Assembly: GCF_000497045.1 (NCBI RefSeq) | Contig: NW_015961952.1 | Coordinates: 62,001-126,000, forward strand | Direction: 5' to 3' | DNA length: 64,000 nt | Source: Kalmanozyma brasiliensis GHG001 | Lineage: Eukaryota; Basidiomycota; Ustilaginomycetes; Ustilaginales | Part shown: piece by piece, positions 52,651 to 62,211 of the stretch | Position numbering within the stretch: the stretch's first letter is position 1 | Layout: every line of letters begins with the position of its first letter | The notes under the pieces: model-generated | What the model saw: the letters and a program-made list of their open reading frames with translations, nothing else | Databases searched by the model: none | Told to the model about the DNA's origin: nothing | Made by a program: the position numbers and the translations under genes

Positions 52651-52920
52651 TGCCAAGTCAATCCCGACAGCGCTTTGCGTGGAAAGATCCTCTGCGATGA
52701 TTGTGAGCTGGTTTGTGAAGAGCACGAGTCGTTCATGAAGGTGGACTGGTGAGAGGTCTCGTAAGAGGTGACAGGAGGCCAATTAGGGGCCAGAGGGCTC
52801 GTGCGCTGCTGTACTTGCACTATGATCTCTACCTTCGTCACGGTCGTCTTTCGCCACGATTTACTCGATCACCATCTGCAGCAGAGCGCTTCCAAAAGCT
52901 TTACTGCTCGCTACTTCTGT
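52651..52920. other. spacer between array genes 2 and 3
   Basis: This 270-base spacer has GATCCTCTGCGATG at 52686-52699, 36 nt after stop 2, matching the 3' flank of gene 1. Nothing else is recognised. Confidence 0.6.
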
Positions 52921-53388
52921 ATGTCGCCTCCTCAGAAGCGCCCTAGGCCTCAAGACGGCTCTGACAACGCTCCTTCCGACTGCAAGCGCCCCACGCCTTC
53001 GCCCGACAATAGCTCCTCTGGCCCCAGCGCCGCCCAGTCGAGCTCCGAGCCGGCGACCGTCGAAGCTGGTCCTGGCCCCACCTCCAGCGCTGCTGTTTTC
53101 CAGGAGGCATCAAAATGCCATGAACCTGCTCACACCGCAATTCTCGAAGAGCTCATGAAGCTCTACACCTTGAGTACCGGAATCAAGAAGGACCTCAGTT
53201 ATGAACCGGACGAGCGCACAACCGCCGATCTTCTCATGATAATCCTTCAAGAATTGGACGACATCCACTGCATTGTCAAGAGGATGTCCAAGATGGCCAA
53301 AGACTCAGACCCAGAACTCGAATTGGTCGAGGGCAGGCCGGATCTGGACGAATTTCTCTACTACGAGGGTGCCGTCATCCGCTGGTGA
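52921..53388 (+). CDS. array gene 3: diverged paralogue, unknown family
   Basis: This 155-residue protein starts MSPPQKRPRPQDGSD with a basic NLS-like cluster. After a Ser/Pro/Ala-rich linker it has PAHTAILEELMKLYTLST (about 74-91) and, about 35 residues later, VKRMSKMAKDSDPELELVEG, which correspond to the two core motifs of genes 1 and 2. It shares EELMKLY with QQLMKLY of gene 4 and so pairs with that gene. It lacks the HHH motif and the long acidic tail, and ends GAVIRW. No signal peptide or known domain is seen. Membership in the family rests on the motif spacing and its position in the array. Confidence 0.72.
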   Translation: MSPPQKRPRPQDGSDNAPSDCKRPTPSPDNSSSGPSAAQSSSEPATVEAGPGPTSSAAVFQEASKCHEPAHTAILEELMKLYTLSTGIKKDLSYEPDERTTADLLMIILQELDDIHCIVKRMSKMAKDSDPELELVEGRPDLDEFLYYEGAVIRW

Positions 53389-53704
53389 AGAGGATACTCA
53401 GAGGGTGTCGTCGCGCAGGGTGCCAACGTGAATGCTGACGTGATCGTGTACAAGCTTGTGATCGAGTGTGCTTCCGAGCCTTGACGCTGCGAGAGAACGG
53501 CGATTGTGATTCGATCAGTCAGGTGGGAACGGTGGGACGCCGAGGAGTGGCCCCACCGGCGAGCGCGTCGAGGGCTAAGTCGACGCTTCATCCAAAAAAC
53601 GTCTCCACACATCCTCTTCACTCGATTCCTCACCAACCCTGGTCAAGAAGCTTCCCAACCACTCTCTGGCCTCTCCAGCTCGCAACCCAGTGTTGACACT
53701 TGCA
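53389..53704. other. spacer between array genes 3 and 4
   Basis: This 316-base spacer ends in a C/T-rich stretch before gene 4. No gene or clear duplicate of the promoter motifs of genes 1 and 2 is seen. Confidence 0.5.
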
Positions 53705-54280
53705 ATGTCGTCTGCTACCGACAAGACTCAAAGCGTCGCCGACGTCGCCGCGGCCGATCCTGCTGCTGTCGCTGCTGTCGCCAAGCCCGCGACCCCCGCC
53801 GCTGAGCCCCAGTGCACCAACCCCACTCATCTCAAGATCTTCCAACAACTCATGAAGCTGTACAAGGAGAGCAGCGACATGGACAACTATGTCAACTACT
53901 GGTGGCAGGCTGACGACCTCCCGTACAAGCACGACATCCACAACATAATGTACATGGCAAACGACACCCACGCTAGCCTCAAGGCCGTTTGCCAGATGGT
54001 CAAAAACGTTCAGCCCGAGCTGGAGATGGTTGAAGCTCCCAAGTATGTCGATTCAGAGGAGAGTGAGGAGGAAGAAGAGGAGGAAGAAGAAGAAGAAGAG
54101 GAGGAGGAAGAGGAGGAAGAGGAAGAGGACGAGATTGAGGACGAGGAGAGTGAGGACGAGGATGAGGACGAGGAGAGCGAGGACGAGATAGATTCGAAAG
54201 AGGCCGATCCGAACGAGGCCAAGTCGAACGAGTCTGAGTCGAACGAGTCTGAGTCGAACAAGCAGTCCACGAGCAAGTGA
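53705..54280 (+). CDS. array gene 4: paralogue with long poly-Glu tail, unknown family
   Basis: This 191-residue protein starts MSSATDKTQSVADVAAADP, then has PTHLKIFQQLMKLYKESSD (about 41-59), an aromatic stretch with NYWWQADD, and SLKAVCQMVKNVQPELEMVE (about 90-109), the second core motif. The C-terminal 75 residues are extremely acidic: 21 consecutive Glu codons (54065-54127), then Asp/Glu/Ser, ending in SNESESNE repeats and KQSTSK. The N-terminal basic cluster of genes 1-3 is replaced by Ala-rich sequence. The open frame starts at GTG 53690, but the first ATG is 53705. It converges on the next gene, with 101 nt between stop codons. Confidence 0.78.
   Translation: MSSATDKTQSVADVAAADPAAVAAVAKPATPAAEPQCTNPTHLKIFQQLMKLYKESSDMDNYVNYWWQADDLPYKHDIHNIMYMANDTHASLKAVCQMVKNVQPELEMVEAPKYVDSEESEEEEEEEEEEEEEEEEEEEEEDEIEDEESEDEDEDEESEDEIDSKEADPNEAKSNESESNESESNKQSTSK
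54065..54127 (+). repeat. GAG/GAA trinucleotide run (21 Glu codons)
   Basis: An uninterrupted purine run of mixed GAG and GAA codons encodes 21 consecutive glutamates in array gene 4. The mix of codons suggests it is not a very recent expansion. Confidence 0.9.
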
Positions 54281-54381
54281 CGGCTGAGAACAAAAACCAT
54301 CCAGGCAGCCAACTCAAACCTCACCGTCAAAATTGTTCTTCAAAGTAGCAAAGCAATGAACTGAGTTTGATCTCACAACAA

Positions 54382-57090
54382 CTACGTACGCTTCCCAGCC
54401 TCGACCTGAGCCTGTAAGCTCTGCATGAGCACGGCGAGCCCGCTGAGCTGACTCGGGCTGAGTCGGCTGAGCACCACAGAAATATGCAGGATCTGCTGTT
54501 TCCCTCCTGCACCATCGGCGCTCGCCTCTGCAGTGCCTTCGCTGATTCCGAGAAGGACTGCGGGGACGCTCTGCGCCGGATCGATTGGGATTGGCAGGCC
54601 CTCGAGACCCTGTGGTTGTCCGTTGGCGCCAATCACGGGTCGGATGTGCGGGCTTGGTGTGGGCTGGATGCCTAATGCCGAGAGTCGAGGTAACGAGGCT
54701 ACTGGGATGAGCAAGGGTATGGGGTGATTCGGAATGGAAGGGTTGGCGTTCGCTGCCGGGGCTGGAGCAGGTGCTGGTGCAGGTGAGGCAGCTGCTGGCG
54801 GAGTCGCTTTTGCAGTGCCATTTGCCTTTGGAGTCTTCTTCGGCGCCGCGGAGGGAGCAGGCGACGGTGAAGGCTTGGCAGGCGTCACAGCTCGCGGCGT
54901 GTTGAGGCTCGTCGCGCTGGTGAGCGTTGGATGCATTGTCGGCGGCCGAACCGTCATTGGCGAAGCTGCATTGCCGGGAGGCGATCCTCCAGGTGGTCGC
55001 ACCTGCGTCGGCGTGGGTGGAAGCGTTGATGCGAAAGCTTCGCCAGAGTAACCGGGTGCTGGACCAGGCATCGTTGGCGGCACGGGCGATGCGGATGGCG
55101 GTGGACGTGTCATCGCAGCTGAACCAGGTGGCAAGGAAGGCGGCGACATGGCAGCTGCGCCTGCAGCGCCTGGTGTACCCGGTGCTGAGCCGGTCGCTGC
55201 TGGCTGCTTTGCCGCTGGCTTCTCCTTCTTCTTGCGCGGGATGGGGATCGGAGGCCCTCCCGGTGTGCCGGGCAACGGATGCTTGCGTGGCCTTCCTCGA
55301 CCTCGATGAGGTGTTGGGCCCGGCGTCACGCCTGGAGTACCCGGGGTTCCTGGTGTACCCGGTGCACTTGCCGCTGCTGCTGCGGCGGCTGCAGTCTTTG
55401 CTTTGCTCTTGCTGGATGGCTTGACCGGTGTCGCCGCTGCCGTCGAAGGTGTAGCTGGCATCGAGGTAGTGGCAGGCATGAAGGGCGCAGACGTCGGAGC
55501 AGCCATCGGCATCGGTCCGCCGTTCATTCCCGGAGCCGTAGCGCCAGACACAGGAGCGAAAGGCGGTGCTGAGCCAAACGGCGTGCCTGGCGTGGACGGC
55601 ATCGAGAAGCCATTGGGCACGGATGCAGCAAAGGGCAAGCTGCCGCCAGGAGGGAACGGATAGCCTCCGGGTGTGCTTGCTGGCGTGCTGACAGCCGAGT
55701 ACGAGCTTGACACCGCAAACGACGCCGGCCCTGACGGTGCAGGAGTGGCACTCGCACTCGGCGCGGGCGAAGCTGCGGGCATTGCGGGTGCACTCGGTGG
55801 CTCTGGCGGAGGCGTATAGATGCCCAAGCGATGGCGTGCTTCGCGCTCTTTCTCGAGCTTGGCCGCTTTGGCAGCTGCTCTTTCCTGCTGACGTTTGACT
55901 CTCTCCAGCTCGCGTTCCCTTTCCCTTTCCCGCTCGATCTCGTCGGTGATGCCGAAGCTGAGGTTGATCTTTTCGGATGATTCCGCAGCATCGATCTGCC
56001 GTGTCTCTTCCATCTTCTCGAGCTTGGCCTTGAGCTCTTTGAGCTCTTCAATCTGCGACAAGACTTCTTCCCGATCATCGTTGTAGGCAAGCCTCTCAAG
56101 ATGTTCGAGCGAGATTGATGTGTTTGGCGCGCGCTTGTGGGTGGTGTCGAGCCTGGTGAGTGTGCGTTGGAAGCGAGAAGCAAGCCCTTTCCGCCTTGCG
56201 AAGACAGACTCGGCCCAGTCCAGGGTGGGAAAGTTGGGCTGCGGGATGTTAGGGAGGGGCGTAGGAAGACTGAGCTCGTTGAGCTGGACGTCCTCCCCGT
56301 CTAGCGCAGTGTCGAGGTTCGTTTCAGCGCTGGCGTCTGTGTCGACTTTGATGGCCGACGAAGTCAACTCGGATGAAGCTACCGCTGCGAGCGCACTCTG
56401 CTCTGCCATGTCCACATCTCGGATCATGCTGCGTTTGAAATGCTCGGCATGCGCAATGCGTCGACGCTTCCGTGTTCTGACATCGCTGAGGACCGGGTCT
56501 TGCTTCAAGTCGAGTGCCTGCAGCAGATCTTGATGCGGGATGTTCCAGACGTGATACGGCAAAAGCCGTCGCAGTGCATCGCGAGCATCTATGAAGGGTG
56601 ACAGGTCGGGTCGGAGGATTGCTCTGTGGTCTTTGCTGAGGAGCTGGTCGACTATGGAAGCAGGGTCGTCGTTCGTCCGCGCTTTCAAGTCGAGGGCATC
56701 AGCATCGCGAGCGTCCTTGTGCCGCAAGTCGGCGCCTTTTGATTGCTTGCCACCATGTGAGAGGGACGCTCGATTGACGTCGACCCGAAGTTGGGAGAGA
56801 GAAGCAGCTTGGTCTTCTTCTGGCTCCTGCTTGACGGCTATCGAGCTTGCAGCGGAGCCATTGACGCCATAAATGTGGTTGCTGCTGCTGCTGAAAGTGC
56901 TGCTTGGATCTGCTGATGCTGTGGGCTGCTGTTGTGATGGTACTGAGCTCGAGGCGTGTGATGAGGCGCTGCCCCCCGAGAGGGCAGCTGGGTCGATGGT
57001 CAACAATGCATTTGCTGACGACGAAGTGCTGGCGATGTTCTGTGGTGGGTAGGTCGACGTCGATGTAGGGACCGGCGAGTACGCTTGCAT
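54382..57090 (-). CDS. GLTSCR1-domain, AT-hook chromatin protein
   Basis: This is a 902-residue protein, mostly low-complexity Pro/Ala/Ser/Thr. The conserved part (about 150-200) reads DHRAILRPDLSPF then DALRRLLPYHVWN, matching the GLTSCR1/BICRA domain, whose animal members are subunits of the non-canonical SWI/SNF (BAF) complex. A Lys/Arg-rich motif RKRRRIAH follows, then a charged helix (about 350-440, EELKELKAKLEKMEE and ERERERELERVKRQQERAAAK). RGRGRPRKHPLPG (about 620-632) is a typical AT-hook for minor-groove DNA binding. The C-terminus has helical segments (SPSQLSGLAVLMQSLQAQVEAG). The open frame starts at a GTG (57207); the ATG at 57090 is the first methionine. Chromatin-remodelling function is inferred from the domain. 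Confidence 0.7.
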   Translation of the reverse strand: MQAYSPVPTSTSTYPPQNIASTSSSANALLTIDPAALSGGSASSHASSSVPSQQQPTASADPSSTFSSSSNHIYGVNGSAASSIAVKQEPEEDQAASLSQLRVDVNRASLSHGGKQSKGADLRHKDARDADALDLKARTNDDPASIVDQLLSKDHRAILRPDLSPFIDARDALRRLLPYHVWNIPHQDLLQALDLKQDPVLSDVRTRKRRRIAHAEHFKRSMIRDVDMAEQSALAAVASSELTSSAIKVDTDASAETNLDTALDGEDVQLNELSLPTPLPNIPQPNFPTLDWAESVFARRKGLASRFQRTLTRLDTTHKRAPNTSISLEHLERLAYNDDREEVLSQIEELKELKAKLEKMEETRQIDAAESSEKINLSFGITDEIERERERERELERVKRQQERAAAKAAKLEKEREARHRLGIYTPPPEPPSAPAMPAASPAPSASATPAPSGPASFAVSSSYSAVSTPASTPGGYPFPPGGSLPFAASVPNGFSMPSTPGTPFGSAPPFAPVSGATAPGMNGGPMPMAAPTSAPFMPATTSMPATPSTAAATPVKPSSKSKAKTAAAAAAAASAPGTPGTPGTPGVTPGPTPHRGRGRPRKHPLPGTPGGPPIPIPRKKKEKPAAKQPAATGSAPGTPGAAGAAAMSPPSLPPGSAAMTRPPPSASPVPPTMPGPAPGYSGEAFASTLPPTPTQVRPPGGSPPGNAASPMTVRPPTMHPTLTSATSLNTPRAVTPAKPSPSPAPSAAPKKTPKANGTAKATPPAAASPAPAPAPAPAANANPSIPNHPIPLLIPVASLPRLSALGIQPTPSPHIRPVIGANGQPQGLEGLPIPIDPAQSVPAVLLGISEGTAEASADGAGGKQQILHISVVLSRLSPSQLSGLAVLMQSLQAQVEAGKRT

Positions 57091-57670
57091 GACCCAGCTA
57101 GCTGTAGCGCCAGGATGAAAGGCAAGGGAGCGCGATGGCCTTGAAGACGAGCAGCACGACCTCGATCCTGAGTCTGCTCCTTTACGAGATGAAAGACGAC
57201 TGCCCACTTGCTATGTCGGTGCGTTTTTTGCTGGTGCTGAGTCTTTGACTGAGCAATCCACTCGGATAAGCCGGAGCTATGGCTGACAGCGTTCCTGCGT
57301 CGTTTGCTGTGCTTGAGCTTTGATGTTGTTTGCTTCGTGCGTTGGTTCACCTGTCAAAAAGACGTTCTTCTTGACGGATCTTCCGATCTTTCTTCCTGGC
57401 TTGAGTGGTGACCATCAAAAATGCATGCTCTCAAGTCGGGAGAGACGACGCAAACGCAGGCGCAGCACCTTTTTGATTTTCCCACCCTCGTGACTTGGAC
57501 ATTTCTGGTGAGATCAGCGATCGGATCTCCCGATTTACGTTTCGACTCAGCTTTCACTACATGCTTAGCTCTCATGCTCTCTGTTCTGGTCGGTCAAGCA
57601 ACAGCGTTCATCAACCTGCAAGTCTGAGTGATTCCGATTGTGGAAGAGCTGTGTTCCACGTTGAGACTCG
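57091..57670. other. intergenic region GLTSCR1-like / ICMT-like
   Basis: This 580-base region holds the promoter of the AT-hook gene and the 3' end of the methyltransferase-like gene, both on the minus strand. The short frames have no family resemblance. Confidence 0.5.
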
Positions 57671-58339
57671 CTAGCGACCAAAGACGTCACCAAGAGGCAA
57701 GAAGCGCCAGACCTTCTTCTTGTACGCCTCGTACTTGCTTCGAAGCTTGCTCGAGTCAAACTTGGCCTCCTCCTCTCTAATCGCTGAATAGTAGATGCTG
57801 AACACCACGAGTAGAGCAGACAGAGCAATGCCTCCTGCATGCGACACAAGAAAAGCGTGACCGTGATCGGGGTGGTTCGAAGAGCTGGTGACGATGAAGC
57901 CAGCAAGCAGTGAGGCGAGGTAGGCCGAGTAGAGCGGGTTGCGCACAAAGGCCCACGGACCCGATGTGATCAGAAAAGTGGGCGCATCGTCCGAGAAGGC
58001 GGCTGTGAGACCCGAGAAGGTCTTCATCGTATACTGCGCCCACCAGAAGAAGACCAGGCTATAGAGCACGAGCAGCAGTCCAATCCAGATTTGCGTTCGC
58101 TCAGCGGCTTTCGAGAGCGCGAAGAACATGGCCGCGTCGGATGACACGAAACAGAGCGCAACGAGCGGCATGAGAGTGACTGTACGCAAGGTCATGTGCG
58201 TCTTGCCGAAGAGCAGCGGAGTGAGGCCGCAAAAGGTAAAGTCGGCGATGGCTTTGAGTACCACGAACGCCTGCTTGAGGTGGTCCAGATCGCGCCAAAC
58301 GGCGGGCACATCCGCGATGAGTGAGCGTATCTCTTCCAT
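57671..58339 (-). CDS. ICMT/PEMT-like integral membrane methyltransferase
   Basis: This 222-residue protein has about five hydrophobic segments (about 40-60, 65-80, 85-102, 140-152, 168-186). The C-terminal region has GPWAFVRNPLYSAYL (about 126-140) and IREEEAKFDSSKLRSKYEAYKKKVWRFLP (about 187-215), the cofactor-binding pattern of the isoprenylcysteine carboxyl methyltransferase / phospholipid methyltransferase superfamily (RxPxY and E-E-x-F). It is more like the small bacterial-type members than canonical Ste14, so the substrate is unknown. No intron is seen. It is divergent from the PTM1-like gene. Confidence 0.75.
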   Translation of the reverse strand: MEEIRSLIADVPAVWRDLDHLKQAFVVLKAIADFTFCGLTPLLFGKTHMTLRTVTLMPLVALCFVSSDAAMFFALSKAAERTQIWIGLLLVLYSLVFFWWAQYTMKTFSGLTAAFSDDAPTFLITSGPWAFVRNPLYSAYLASLLAGFIVTSSSNHPDHGHAFLVSHAGGIALSALLVVFSIYYSAIREEEAKFDSSKLRSKYEAYKKKVWRFLPLGDVFGR

Positions 58340-58885
58340 GACGAGGGTATCTTGAATCAGATTGCGCAGTATTAAGCTTGGGGGATGCGTCTTCGAAAGA
58401 GAGCGCGGGTCGATGCCGTTCTTTATACGACTCTATCCCTAGCTGCGGTTACCACCAGGTGGATACTCTTATTGTCACTTGCGTAGAACCAGCGGCAACC
58501 CCAGCGGTTCGGTAAGAAGAAGGACACGTAGCCCGTCGGCAAATATGAGTCTGTCGCTCGTCGATGGAGTGCAGATTGGCCGCGGTCGATGATCACAGTC
58601 AGAGAGCAAGTTGACTTGGCAGCCAGGAGCGATCTTCTGGGAACAGCAATTCTGGAAGAAGCCGTGCATCCCTTTGGACCCTGATTTTTCGAGAGAGTCG
58701 GGCACGCCTAGGAAAAGCTTCCCGCGTCAGACGCTGTGCCGTGTCATCATGCACGGACAACCCACTCGTCTCGCAACACGGCCACAAAGCTTGGCAGTCA
58801 CATTCTCCTCTTTCCTTCTTCTCCGTCACATCATCGCCTCTTCACGTCACGGGCCCGCGATCACATCGGATCGAAGGTTGACAAG
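58340..58885. other. divergent intergenic region ICMT-like / PTM1
   Basis: This 546-base region has the promoters of both genes. The PTM1 frame stays open back to a GTG at 58736, but has no earlier ATG. One TATA element is listed separately. Confidence 0.5.
58421..58427 (-). promoter_or_regulatory. TATA box of ICMT-like gene
   Basis: The minus strand reads TATAAAG, 82-88 nt upstream of the ATG at 58339, which is a good TATA match at a fitting distance. Confidence 0.45.
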
Positions 58886-60923
58886 ATGCTCTCCGAGCGA
58901 AACAGTCGCTTCGATGCGACAGGCCGCCCAACATCAATACGAAGCTTCTTCCTCGTCGCGTTCATTTATCTACTCGCTCTCGCAGACACGGCAAAAGCAT
59001 TCACCGTCGCCATCTCGGACAAAGATCAGCTGCGCCAAACATGCTCTGGCATGGTTGCCGGCGGCGACAGCCGCATCGAAGCCTTCTTCCACAAAGGCTC
59101 CACTGGCACCGTCGCCACCATGTTCTACGAATTTGAGGATTTCAGCCGGCTCGGCAAGCTCAGCAGCAAGACCGACGCTTTCGGGTACAGGCTGAAGAGC
59201 TTTGTTTGCACGCCAAGTGCCGTCACGGAGAAGCTATGTACCCAGGAGCAGCTGGGCAACTTTATTGTGGATGACAGCAATGGCCCGGCGAGCACGGTGC
59301 AGTTGCAGAGGATGGACTTTGGTCCGAGCGGGACGGAGGAGGAGAAGACGCTGGTGAGTACTTGGGTAACCCCACCCAGAGGATGGCGGACGGAAGCAAT
59401 ACTGACGAGTTTTGACACCTCTTATTACCGATCCAACAGCGCTACAACGTGACCAAGACCGGATACTACTGCTTCGGTGCGAGTGAGCTGCGCCCCTTTC
59501 CCGGCTTCTCTTCACGTCGACCGCTCAATGACTAACCCCTCTTCCTTCTACCTATACACTGAACAGCTGAGGTGCCGCTAGCCTCCCTCGAAAACGCCCC
59601 CTCGGGCACCGGCGACGTCTCTGTCAACGCCGCCTTCGCCGGCCGCGTCGAGTTCTTCAACAAGTTCCACGGCAACCTTCCCGCCGCCGAATACCCAAAG
59701 CTCAACTTCTACTTCTCCATGACACTCGCATACATCGTCCTCGGTGCCTACTGGCTCTCGCTCTGCATCAAGCATCGCGACGAGATGCTCACCGTCCAGT
59801 ACTTTATCTCGGGAACCATTGGCTTTCTCGTCCTCGAGATGGCCGCGCAGTGGGTGTACTACTACTACCTCAACAACCATCTCATCGACTTCTTCCGGAT
59901 TAGCGAGGTCAATGGGCGCACGAGCGTCACGGCGGTGGCACGGTTCCTGCTGGTGTTGACCAGTGTGCTGGACGCCGGGAGGAACTCGTTGTCGTTCTTC
60001 CTGCTGCTGATCGTGTCGATGGGATATGGTGTCATCAGGCCATCCATTGGGCCGGTGATGACAAGGGTGAGGCTGCTCACGGCGGTTCACTTCGTCTTCG
60101 GCGTGCTGTACTCGGTCGGCATCGTGCTCATTCAGCTTGATCAGGGTGGAGCGTGGACCCTTGCCTTCATCTTCCCACTATCGATGACGCTCACCGCGTT
60201 CTTGACATGGACTATGAACTCGCTCAAGGCTAGCATCGAGCATCTCACGCAGCGAAAGCAGACCTTCAAGAGGGAGATGTTTGTCAAGCTGCGCCGCATC
60301 CTTCTCGGGGCTGTGGTGGTCATTGTAAGTACCTTCACAGCTTTCGTCTCTTTCCACACACCCCATGCTGACACTCTTCCCTTGATCGCTATGTGACACG
60401 CTCGCAGTTCTTCTTCTTCATCGCCTCCTCGGTTGCCTTCTCACAATCAGGCGGCGAAGGTTTCGCACCGAATACATGGCAGTACCGCTGGTTCCTGCTC
60501 GACGGCTGGCTTGCTCTGCTCTACTTTGCCGTCTTTTGCGCCATCGCGTGGCTCTGGCGACCGACAGGACACAACATGCGGCTCGCGATGTCGGACGAGC
60601 TGGCGACGGACGACGATCCCACCGCGGAAGGGTACGAGGTGGACACATTTGCAGCGAGAGGGCCCGACGGACCGGATAGCGAGGACGAGGACGATGTGGA
60701 AGCGAAAAAGACGTCGCAGGGGAATGGAAGAGGCGTCAGGGATGATGCTGTGGTCTTTGAGATCGGGGATGAGGAGGATGATGGGGATGTGAGCAAGGAT
60801 GTGGGCGCAGCGGGGAGAAAAGTGGGATCAGCAGGAGAAAGGCAGGGGCTCATGGCAGGAAGCGCGAACAACTCGGAAGAGACGCTGGTGCCAGGCAAGA
60901 GGAGGGCCGACAAGAATGATTGA
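58886..60923 (+). CDS. PTM1: PTM1/GPR107-like seven-transmembrane protein
   Basis: The family (Lung seven-transmembrane, GPR107/108, yeast Ptm1) consists of Golgi/endosome membrane proteins. Four exons: 58886-59353, 59440-59482, 59567-60324 and 60408-60923, giving 594 residues. Introns of 84-86 nt and 83 nt have donors GTGAGT, GTGAGC, GTAAGT and CAG acceptors; intron 2 has a CTAAC branch site. Exon 2 could instead end at 59476 (GTGCGA donor), two residues shorter. A signal sequence (about 12-36), a luminal domain with TGYYCF before the membrane part, seven hydrophobic segments (about 195-445), and an acidic, Asp/Glu-rich cytosolic tail are visible. The ATG at 58886 is the first in frame. Confidence 0.9.
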
Positions 60924-61359
60924 GCAGCAGAAGGCGATAGCTCTGGCCGCTCGTCTGCACGCAGCCGTCCGCATTTGCATCTAGATTCTTCCCTTTCCAT
61001 CATTTCTCTGTTTGTGCTCTCCTGTGCAAGACGGCTGTTCATTGCTGAAGCGATGTGGGCTCGACTTGGGCTTGTCACGGATGTACACCAGGTCATGTTT
61101 GAAGGTCTCGCAGTCGGCTGGGAGCGGGCCTGTATTTTCGCACGAGAAAAATTGGCTGTGGAACTGGAAGAAAGTGTCGAAAGTGACATTTTTTGGCGAG
61201 ATCCATTCGACTTCTCCTCACCATCACTCATCGTCGCCTCGTCTTCATCGCCTTCACGACCAGCCGCACATCTCGTTCGTCAGCGCACCTGCCCAGGCCA
61301 CTCAAGCACGCTCGCAGTACACATCACACAATCACAGCCGCTTCTAACCCAGCTCCATC
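60924..61359. other. intergenic region PTM1 / mitochondrial L32
   Basis: This 436-base region holds the PTM1 3' end and the promoter of the ribosomal protein gene. TTTTTTGGCGAGA at about 61190-61202 resembles an E2F/MBF-type core, but this is a weak observation. Confidence 0.4.
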
Positions 61360-61773
61360 ATGTGGGCATCAACATCACGCGCGGGCGCAGCGCACCTTCA
61401 ACTCTCTCTCACACTCGGCCGCACCTCCTTCCGACTGCGACTTCCACTGCTGCCCGCCATCTCCACACCACCATCAACATCATTCACACCAACGCTAGCA
61501 ACAGCGACCCCATCGCCCCTCTCCGAAGGCAGCTCCTCCTCACCAACATCGGAACTCATCGGCGGTCTGTGGGACGGCCTCCTCCGCGCCGTACCCAAGT
61601 CAAAGGTCTCGCACTCGCGCAAGTCCATGCGTTCGGCAAACAAGGGCTTGAAAGATAGGGTGGACTTGGTGCACTGCAGCGCCTGCGGCAAGCCCAAGTT
61701 GCAACATCATATCTGTTCCAGTTGCTATTTCGAGTTGAATAGGCAACGGAAGGTGGCTTTGAAGGGGCAGTAG
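61360..61773 (+). CDS. MRPL32: mitochondrial large-subunit ribosomal protein bL32m
   Basis: The protein has 137 residues. The N-terminal 75 residues (MWASTSRAGAAHLQLSLTLGR and a Pro/Ser/Thr-rich stretch) act as presequence, which in yeast is removed by the m-AAA protease before ribosome assembly. The mature part has the bL32 core: VPKSKVSHSRKSMRSANKGL (about 79-98) then a zinc-ribbon with CSACGKPK (about 108-115) and CSSCYFELNR. The start is the first ATG and there is no intron. It converges on LYS1. Confidence 0.93.
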   Translation: MWASTSRAGAAHLQLSLTLGRTSFRLRLPLLPAISTPPSTSFTPTLATATPSPLSEGSSSSPTSELIGGLWDGLLRAVPKSKVSHSRKSMRSANKGLKDRVDLVHCSACGKPKLQHHICSSCYFELNRQRKVALKGQ

Positions 61774-62211
61774 AGGGGGCAATAGGAGGGCATGAGAGAA
61801 GTGAGGTTGGAAGCGTGGATATCGGTCCAGTACGAATGGGATGTGACGAGGGAAAGCAGACGGACAGGACAAGCTCGGCTTCTGCACCGGTTTAAGAAGA
61901 TGGGATCGACACAAGGTCAAGTTCCGTCCAGCTCCAGATGGGCACATCCGAACAAGGCAATGTTCTGGAGCTATACCATTGCAAACATTCTGCCTCGCTA
62001 CAGCGCTTGTCACACGGCCCAGCCCAACTCCTTTCAATCGCATCGCACTCAGCTCATCCGCATTCTTGATCGCAGCGTGCTCTCGGTGTCGTTTCTGCCT
62101 CGCGTTCTCACAGTCCGCAGCCAGGCAACTTGTTTGCGTGAATGTATGCTTTTGTGTTTCGTATCAGACTGATCTCTCCGCGGTCTCTCCGCTAAGGGGT
62201 ACGTGCTGAAC
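61774..62211. other. convergent intergenic region MRPL32 / LYS1
   Basis: About 440 bases between convergent stops with no convincing gene. Confidence 0.5.
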
